A DNA stretch of 64,000 bases from NCBI GenBank assembly GCA_963978905.1, contig OZ022258.1, forward strand, positions 34,223,282-34,287,281. The letters run 5' to 3'. The notes under the pieces were generated by a model. It saw nothing but the letters and a program-made list of their open reading frames with translations. It did not search any database and was not told the origin of the DNA. The stretch is from Trichostrongylus colubriformis (Eukaryota; Nematoda; Chromadorea; Rhabditida; Trichostrongylidae). Both the position numbers and the translations under genes were made by a program. Of the stretch, positions 60,401 through 64,000 are shown in pieces. The stretch's first letter is position 1, and the number at the start of each line of letters is the position of its first letter.

Positions 60401-62493
60401 GTGGAGGCAGAATCTCATACGAGTCAACGAGGTGCACGCAGATAGGTTCACCATGAATCGAACTCCACCGGTGTTTCGCAAGGAAATTTTCTCATTTCGA
60501 ATGACAATTTGATCCTACATTTGACGTGCTTCAGTCTTCCTGCTCTGGGAGTCTTGCAAATAAATCACATACATTCTATGTGATCGCTCGGCTCAGAAGT
60601 CCTGGAAGGGCGGCATCAGGCGCAACTGTTCTTGCATTGTAAGAAAAAGCGAGATACAATCCCCATTTCATACTTGGAGAGTGTAGCCACTGTCCGTAAT
60701 AGAAGATGTCTTTCTCAACCGGCGATTTCTTCGCCTCTCACCGGTCGCCATATCGGTCTACGCCGTAGATGACACGGCCCGGTGCTGGGTACTGAGGGTG
60801 TTTTCTCGCTGGTTCAGTCCCTTGCTCCCTATAATACTGTCACTGCCTCGCCAGAGCTTGGCGAGTCTTCCCACATCGAAACATTGTATTAGGTTGATTC
60901 ATAATAAATCGGACAAATGGTAGTGATGATTTGTAGAGATCATAACTCAGTAACGAATTAACGAAAATGGACGCGCGAGGTACCGTTGGAATGAGTATGA
61001 AAAGCTCTTCAAAGTACCGCGAAATAATCACTCCAAAGTAAATTCATTCCGCCACAATGCCGCACGATTTCAAGCGGTCCAGAGACCACATCCGCAACGT
61101 CATACTATTTATATCGCTATCTGGCCAGGAACCCGCGGATATCGGCAGACGTCTGATAGAAGTTCACAAGGAGCATGCCCCCGGCAGAAGTACACTGTAG
61201 TTGTAGCATTCGAAGTTTGCGTCAGGCGACTATTCCATCGAAGACGAAAACCGCGGTTGGTGGAGCGTACACGGCGTAGAGTACTGGGAGCTGCTCGATG
61301 AAGGTACCACAGTATCCGCCGACGTCTACGTTCGTCAATTACGAGAATTGAAGGCCAATGTCCAAAGTTCGCTACGGCGGCGGTCACATGTCTACTTCCA
61401 GCACGACAACGTGTCTACTTCCACAGACCGCACTTCGCAAGATCGACCAAGGCCGAGCTGCTGTCGTACAGTTGGACCGTACTTCTATACCCACCGTACT
61501 CCCCAGACCTGGCCCCTTCAGATTTCCACCTTTCCCCCACAGCCAACGCCACCTGGACGGCCAAGACTTCAAAACTCGCGACGAGGTCAAGGCGGCACTC
61601 GGCAACTTCTTCGAGCTCCAGCTTCCGGCCTTCTGGAGCAAGGGCATCCATGATCTGCCTATACCGTGGCAGAAGGTCATCGATAAAGATGGAGTATATT
61701 TCAAGTGAATCCCTGTTGTCGTAAAAAGGTTGTACGACAATGATTAAAATTGGTCAATTTGTCCGATTTATTATGGATCAACCTAATAGATCAAAGGCGG
61801 AGAGCCTCCCCTTGACCGTGTGGCCACGTATCGCGCCCTTAAAGGAATCGTCCACGGAAAATGCGTTTTTGTGTTACCCATACGTTTATATTGTATTTGC
61901 CTAATGTAGGCCTCGTGCAAAATTTCACGCGAAAAAATGCGAATCTGGCTGAGATACAGCACCACAAAGTTCGGTCCCAGTGGGTGGAGCCTAAGAGTAA
62001 AAGCCTCGTCCCGTGGTCCGCCGCCGTTGGGAACGGAGAGTGGGACTGATTACGAAACTTTCTGCTCCTACAATGCGTCTCCGACCACGGCGGACGACGG
62101 AACGAAGCTTTTCTCTTAGGCCCCGCCCACTGGGACCGCAATTTGTGGTGCTGTATCTCAGCCAGATTCGCATTTTTTCGCGTGAAATTTTGCATGAGGC
62201 CCACATTAGGCAAATACAACATAAACGTATGGGTAATACAAAAACGCTTTTTTCCGTGGACGATTCCTTTAAGAAGTCACAGGGAAGTCATGCATAATAA
62301 GCATCTGCCATATATGTTATATTAGGAAAGTTCACCCTCTCCAGTTTCCAGGCAATGCTTCGCTAAGATGCTCAAAGCAGTACAACATTTTGTCCATAAC
62401 AAAAGCGGAACCACAGACGAAATTGACCGGGTGGTCCACGGTGCGAACAGATTGTCACATCTACTGGCGCAACATAAGCTGTATTACAGCCGG
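30958..62493 (+). CDS. Very large unidentified alpha-helical protein gene (at least 25 exons, 3' end not found)
   Basis: Exons: 30958-31045, 36563-36657, 36731-36870, 36951-37078, 37141-37250, 37337-37480, 37651-37761, 38355-38384, 38442-38561, 38628-38707, 39182-39271, 39516-39591, 43734-43876, a short one near 43921-43942, 46817-46905, 46966-47025, 47152-47217, 47278-47359, 47405-47451, 47549-47727, 47798-47999, 55906-56020, 56268-56371, 59738-59811, 59876-60051, 62352-62493. Almost all junctions keep phase; 56371 to 59738 does not, so an exon is missing there. About 900 residues are visible and the frame is open at 62493. It begins [20 protein letters not shown]. The rest is rich in Leu-heavy amphipathic helices ([71 protein letters not shown]), suggesting an alpha-solenoid. 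I do not recognise the family. Introns hold most repeats of this half of the window. Confidence 0.7.
31098..31942 (+). mobile_element. Degenerate mariner transposon in intron 1 of the large gene
   Basis: TIRs ATTAGGTTGAACTATAATTT and the complementary AAATTATGGTTCGACCTAAT. On + the C-terminal half of a mariner transposase is readable with frame changes and stops: [57 protein letters not shown] and TDYHLF are the second and third Asp blocks of the D,D34D family. Only ~845 bp remain, with the N-terminal part lost. Inactive. Confidence 0.85.
32134..32279. repeat. Foldback repeat
   Basis: The arm GTCGTTTGGCGCGGCCC...GCCAATGGGGC is mirrored at the right by GCCCCATTGGC...GGGCCGCGCCAAACGAC. About 45-bp arms enclose ~55 bp. 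The sequence just after (32,365-32,385) has an A-box-like GTGGCCGAGTGG without a B-box. Confidence 0.65.
33029..33086. repeat. Perfect 58-bp palindrome without spacer
   Basis: ATTTAGTGTTCAACTGCTTG runs into its own reverse complement around a central GTTAAC. Both 29-base arms match exactly. It may be a minimal MITE or the join of an inverted duplication. Confidence 0.85.
33430..35300 (+). repeat. Satellite-bearing repeat (locus 2): head, ~146-bp array, tail
   Basis: The head has a (GT)n microsatellite at 33,462-33,487, then CGAAATTCATATCTCGCGTC and GGTGGTGGACCGAAAGTGAT. Nine or so units of 139-152 bp follow, each with TTGATAACGGTTG, GATAAGGAGCGTGA, TTTCGCTTTTCGCAT, GAGCG.TGACACTCATGGG and CATTAATGGTGGGTGA. 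Blocks of three units (~425-430 bp) repeat almost exactly (about 33,720-34,070 and 34,150-34,500), a higher-order structure. The tail (~34,970-35,290) matches the tail of locus 1. It lies in intron 1 of the large gene. Confidence 0.8.
35430..35715. repeat. Foldback MITE
   Basis: The left arm CCAGCTGGCTCGCGCACACT and right arm AGTGTGCGCCAGCCAGCTGG are complementary, and ACTGCGCG/CGCGCAGT extends them inward. The interior contains a duplicated CTCTGCTTTTATCCA. About 285 bp in all, with no coding content. Confidence 0.65.
36194..36335. mobile_element. Harbinger-like palindromic MITE, copy 3, with 17-bp internal tandem repeat
   Basis: TAA flanks both sides. Ends are GGCCGCTTCCATACTTTGCG and its exact complement. 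The centre is about four to five copies of the 17-mer CGGCGTCACGCGCGTAC. It is the most GC-rich spot in the region. Confidence 0.85.
37793..38217. mobile_element. TTAA-type MITE, copy B
   Basis: Ends AGGAGTCGTCCACAG and CGTGATCGATTCCT are degenerate versions of copies A and D. The interior keeps GGTGGGCGGGGCTCC and ACCGCGGCG. Flanks TTGA and TTTT are decayed from TTAA. It l sits between exons 37761 and 38355 of the large gene. Confidence 0.7.
39101..39180. repeat. Two tandem 40-bp units ending at a splice acceptor
   Basis: CTTCACTTCGTCTTAGAATC... repeats after exactly 40 bases with two changes. The second unit abuts the acceptor of exon 39182, so the duplication extended the branch/acceptor region of that intron. 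Confidence 0.85.
39720..40646. mobile_element. TA-flanked transposon remnant (CAGGGTGTCCC ends)
   Basis: It starts CAGGGTGTCCCAAAATTATG after TA and ends CATAATTTTGGGACCCCCTG before TA. The TIRs are about 26 bp (through GGGCGCC). The 927-bp body has only short open frames with no transposase motif I recognise. It lies in the intron after exon 39591. Confidence 0.75.
40650..42060. other. Intron sequence without recognised features
   Basis: Part of the 4.1-kb intron between exons 39591 and 43734. No exon, TIR pair or tandem array is noticed here. Confidence 0.35.
42068..42250 (+). repeat. Dispersed repeat, copy 1 (pair with 44850-45015)
   Basis: Shares GGGTGTGCACCTT, TTACT.GGGTCACTTCGCAC, CTCACCTCGCAC and the following ~60 bp with 44,850-45,015 in the same orientation. 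A partial inverse trace is present near 43,570-43,620. Confidence 0.6.
42291..42826 (+). mobile_element. Tc1-type non-autonomous element, second copy
   Basis: TA-flanked TIRs CAGTAGCGCTCAAATGTATT and AATACTTTTGAGCGCTACTG. At 536 bp it is the same family as 17692-18198. The 70-codon frame 42456-42668 starts MTLFMVFY and is about 70% identical to the frame in the other copy (49 of 70 residues by eye). Confidence 0.75.
44630..44680. repeat. Two tandem 25-bp units
   Basis: CTGTCGCATCCACAACACTC plus TTCTG is repeated exactly, back to back. Confidence 0.9.
44850..45015 (+). repeat. Dispersed repeat, copy 2
   Basis: Direct-orientation partner of 42,068-42,250. GTGGGTCACTTCGCACCTCA is the best conserved block. 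Confidence 0.6.
45800..46480 (-). repeat. Fragment related to the interior of the 51254-52527 element
   Basis: Read on the minus strand, 46,080-45,840 resembles 52,060-52,300 read on + (shared peptide-level traces such as QHANG.L and CP.TRHL.FH). The ends of the element are not present, so this is a decayed piece inside an intron of the large gene. Confidence 0.5.
48464..50036 (+). mobile_element. Tc1-like transposon with ~200-bp inverted repeats and decayed transposase
   Basis: Ends are CAGTGCTCTGCAAAATGATA and the complementary TGCAGAGCACTG. Inverted homology extends ~210 bp inward on each side. On + at about 49,010-49,690 there are Tc1-family transposase traces: [20 protein letters not shown] (end of the paired-like domain) and [14 protein letters not shown] (equivalent of SPDLNPIENLW). 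Frames are broken, so it is inactive. Confidence 0.75.
50037..51253. repeat. ~1.2-kb inverted repeat with periodic GATAGAGC..GCTCTAC hairpin modules
   Basis: Two ~600-bp arms meet at about 50,645 in GAAAATGCTCGATTTCGTCG. They match almost exactly near the centre and at roughly 80-90% further out. Each arm holds four modules of the form GATAGAGCTTTTTTTGCTCT (left near 50,049, 50,219, 50,388 and 50,539; right near 50,732, 50,880, 51,050 and 51,220), spaced 150-170 bp. Ends are TATATGTTTTCG and CGAAAACATATA. No coding content is seen. Confidence 0.85.
51254..52527 (+). mobile_element. TA-flanked non-autonomous element, full-length relative of 19309-20011
   Basis: It starts CAGGGAGTGACAAATGAAAG and ends TTTTTTTTTTGGCACCCCCTG, both next to TA. 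About 1.27 kb, with no recognised transposase. It is the innermost right-hand insertion of the nested stack. Confidence 0.75.
52612..53605. other. Intron sequence without recognised features
   Basis: No TIRs, tandem array or exon with splice context was recognised between the nested stack and the helicase debris. Confidence 0.3.
53609..54132 (-). pseudogene. C-terminal remnant of a UPF1-like (SF1) helicase gene
   Basis: Read on the minus strand, [20 protein letters not shown] resembles motif V of superfamily 1 helicases with an AAA_12-type C-terminal domain, followed by RMNVALS (motif VI region, normally RMNVALTRA). The continuation [16 protein letters not shown] is in another frame, so at least one frameshift separates them. 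N-terminal motifs are absent. It lies inside an intron of the large gene. A repeat-borne helicase is possible. Confidence 0.65.
54304..54640 (+). repeat. tRNA-derived SINE-like repeat
   Basis: A-box TGGCGCAGGCTGG and, ~50 bp on, B-box-like GGTTCGGATCC form an RNA polymerase III promoter pair. Unrelated sequence follows, to about 54,640. The tRNA stems do not pair well, so it is not a working tRNA gene. Confidence 0.55.
55463..55780 (-). pseudogene. Second copy of the helicase tail and 3' flank
   Basis: Matches 53,420-53,750 in the same orientation (shared GTAAGCATCGT.GCAC, CACGTC.ATACAAGGC, GAGGTAGAAAACGAGGAAGG, GTCGACCGTCT), about 1.95 kb away. Only the last codons and 3' flank of the helicase are present. 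Confidence 0.65.
56375..57645. other. Intron of the large gene, probably holding an unplaced exon
   Basis: Phase 0 at 56371 and phase 1 entry at 59738 imply at least one exon between them that I could not place; this stretch is a candidate. Fragments near 56,715-57,060 resemble parts of the element at 51254-52527. Confidence 0.4.
57649..58062. mobile_element. TTAA-type MITE, copy C
   Basis: Left flank TTAA, end AGGAATCGTCTACGAG; right end GCGCCATTCCT with decayed flank CTAA. Interior GGTGGGCGGGGCTCC and ACCGCGGCGGACGAC match the other copies. Confidence 0.75.
58068..58558. repeat. Foldback repeat with ~160-bp arms
   Basis: 58,068-58,229 is mirrored by 58,391-58,555. Matching blocks include CCAAATGGCATCCTGAAGCG, GAGGGGTCAAAGTTTGCCTG and TCGATAGAGCTTCGAACG. 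The spacer is ~160 bp. It directly abuts MITE copy C. Confidence 0.8.
58900..59600 (-). repeat. Satellite-bearing repeat (locus 3), inverted and truncated
   Basis: On the minus strand it shows the head (GAAATTCATATTTCGGCCCG, GGTGGTGGACCGAAA) and about three satellite units (TGATAACGG, CATTAATG, GATAAGATTCGA). A Harbinger-like MITE splits it at 59369-59456. The tail is missing. Confidence 0.7.
59369..59456. mobile_element. Harbinger-like MITE, copy 4: perfect 88-bp palindrome
   Basis: TAA flanks both sides. GGCCGCGGTCATACTTTGCG runs to a centre of GCCGGTGCCGGC and back in exact complement. It is the smallest and most symmetric member of the family. Confidence 0.88.
60055..60885. other. Intron sequence without recognised features
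   Basis: The start of the 2.3-kb intron between exons 60051 and 62352. No exon or repeat copy was recognised before the mariner. Confidence 0.3.
60889..61788 (+). mobile_element. Mariner transposon with partly open transposase tail
   Basis: TIRs TTAGGTTGATTCATAATAAA and the complementary TTTATTATGGATCAACCTAA. On + near 61,390 YFQHDNV is the second-Asp block. [15 protein letters not shown] near 61,493 keeps the third Asp block (SPDLAPSD). The end [13 protein letters not shown]...[20 protein letters not shown] is the mariner C terminus in a neighbouring frame. Frameshifts separate these blocks and the N-terminal part is decayed, so it is inactive. Confidence 0.85.
61842..62268. mobile_element. 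TTAA-type MITE, copy D (best preserved)
   Basis: It has exact TTAA on both sides, 427 bp, and ends AGGAATCGTCCACGGAAAA and its complement TTTCCGTGGACGATTCCT. Inner symmetry: AATACAA..ATAAACGTATGGG, GCAAAATTTCACGCGAAAAA, CTTAGGCCCCGCCCACTGGG and their complements. It is the reference copy for the family. Confidence 0.85.
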
Positions 62494-63705
62494 GTATGTT
62501 TTACTTCTTCTTTGAGGACATGATAGAAGAAGACCTTTGCAGTTTTTGAAGTGCAGTAGATAAACAAAAATTGTAAACCATCAGTGGTGACCAATTTGTT
62601 TTTGACAAATAATCTCATCTGACCTTCATTGAGAGCCTTGGTATATAAAACGACTGGCATGCATCGGTTTTGTGAGCTAGGCAAGTTGCATGTGTTTTTA
62701 ACTGCATGGCTGTGAATACTTCGAAGACACGTGTGCATCATGTTTGTAGGCAAGCCTGCATGAGCTGGAGAGTTTTTCATGAGCATGAGTTACCTGCGCC
62801 CTTCAGGAACCCTGGACCGCCATCTCTACCGCTCACTGTGCTGGCTCTTTTCGCAAGTCATGTATACTATAGAGCGCTCAAAATTCTTTCTTCCCTTTTA
62901 CTCGTGATTATATTCAGAGAAAATTCAAAGTTGTAAGCTGAATTTCACTGAACATCCCATTGAACATTAATTGAAATTTCAGTTAAATCGATCGAACTTA
63001 ACCATATGAACTGACTGGATTTTTGTGAATTTCAACGAGGATGCTGTAGTTTTGTGGGAATCTTATGGTTCGTGTTTGGTGCACTCTTTTTGAAGTCAGG
63101 AAAGAGGGACAAACCATGTTCTGGCTATTCTGACCGAAGTCTGTGTGTTTCCTACAAGTTCTATGAGATGACAGGCTTTACATGTTTGTTCCAAATTTGA
63201 GTTTCTTCTCCATATGTTTAGTTAGATTAATTTTTTCTGAACAATGAGAAGTGAGTTTGATATTACGTGGCTTACCTAATTTTTTTTGATAGTCCCGGTT
63301 CCCGCGCCTTCTTACACCACTCTTTCTTACTTATGTTCTAGCTTTTTTTGGCGCACAACATTGCGCGCGTCACACGCAGAATGCAAAACGTGCTAATTAG
63401 AAGCGCTATCAGAGCATAATCGAGTCTATTTTGATCAGTTCATTATTCGACTATGTGATGCGCGCAGCATTATAAGCTAGTTCTCCACGAAATTTGCATA
63501 AGGACATATAGTACTACATATGTGTTGAACGTCGAGTGCCTTCGCATTCCGTAAAGGCTTAATGCGAATTTGAAAAATTCTACGATCAGTCGACTATTCG
63601 GTGCATCCCGGTGGCATTGAACGATGCCAAACACGGTCTTTTGTGGCATCGTAATCACTACAGTCGGATAGATTGTGCCCTCTTCCCATGAAACGTTCCT
63701 GATGT
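62494..63705. other. Sequence after the last recognised exon of the large gene
   Basis: The frame is open at 62493, so this must begin as an intron. No further + strand exon was recognised. A stretch near 62,995-63,060 (CGAACTTAACCATATGA, AACGAGGATGCTG) is related to the 16.4-kb tandem units. Confidence 0.4.
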
Positions 63706-63708
63706 TAC

Positions 63709-63847
63709 CTCACATCGAATCTTAAGGTGGTTGGCTGTATTCTTTCTCAAGTCATTGGTCATTACGATAGCAACCAAGTAGCCATATTCAAGCTTCATTC
63801 GATCAACGACGTACACAGGTGAGAAAACTTCTGCCATGGTGACATAT
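63709..63847 (-). CDS. Single exon-like segment of an unidentified gene (partial)
   Basis: The minus-strand segment between AATTTCAG and GAG|GTAACA is open for 46 codons with one leading base, reading YVTMAEVFSPVYVVDRMKLE...TNDLRKNTANHLKIRCE. Composition and splice sites look genuine. No family is recognised and no neighbouring exon is seen. It could belong to a gene extending from the right edge of the window. Confidence 0.35.
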
Positions 63848-64000
63848 CTGAAATTGCCCAATAGTTCTTCTTCCGGAAGAAAATCTGCAATCACCACATG
63901 TTGAAATCTTAGAATGTTGAATAGATCTTAATCTGAATAATGCTGAATCTTAGGATGTTTATCCCGTTTTGTTCCACGTAGTCAGCAGTCGCCTTCAAAT

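Overview
The window is nuclear DNA from a nematode, most likely a parasitic clade V (strongylid or hookworm-like) species. Exons are short (30-200 bp), separated by introns with GT donors and (T)TTTCAG acceptors. Introns are swollen by Tc1/mariner-type transposons, MITEs and satellites, and the proteins are closest to metazoan DCAF7 and SART1. There are no bacterial operons, rRNA genes or CRISPR arrays. Identifications come from reading translated exons and comparing with remembered family sequences; no search was run.

Layout. (1) 0.4-12.3 kb, + strand: two tandem paralogues of the WD40 adaptor DCAF7 (HAN11/AN11; swan-1/swan-2 in Caenorhabditis). Copy 1 (443-3150) is more diverged; copy 2 (5593-12291) is closer to canonical DCAF7. 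Their last four coding exons have identical lengths. Unassigned exon-like segments lie between them. (2) 12.3-22.5 kb: mostly repeats, with the last two exons of an unidentified minus-strand gene near 13 kb, Harbinger-like and TTAA-flanked MITEs, a ~500-bp tandem array and degenerate transposons. (3) 22.5-30.06 kb, minus strand: a 23-exon SART1/SNU66 gene (U4/U6.U5 tri-snRNP protein), near complete, with one 19-nt frame problem. (4) 30.96-62.5 kb and probably beyond, + strand, head-to-head with SART1: one very large gene of at least 25 small exons encoding a mostly alpha-helical protein I could not identify. Its introns hold nearly all the repeats of the right half, including a 4.2-kb stack of nested elements with a ~1.2-kb inverted repeat at its centre. 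(5) 63.7-63.85 kb: one minus-strand exon-like segment.

The genes do not form a pathway: DCAF7 is a CUL4-DDB1/kinase scaffold, SART1 a splicing factor, and the large gene is unknown. Mobile DNA dominates: two mariner copies with degenerate transposase in normal orientation, one old copy with a truncated open tail, one mariner-derived foldback, a Tc1-like copy with long terminal repeats, several non-autonomous TA-flanked elements, four TTAA-flanked MITEs, four Harbinger-like palindromic MITEs, a ~146-bp satellite at three loci, tRNA-derived repeats and helicase gene debris.
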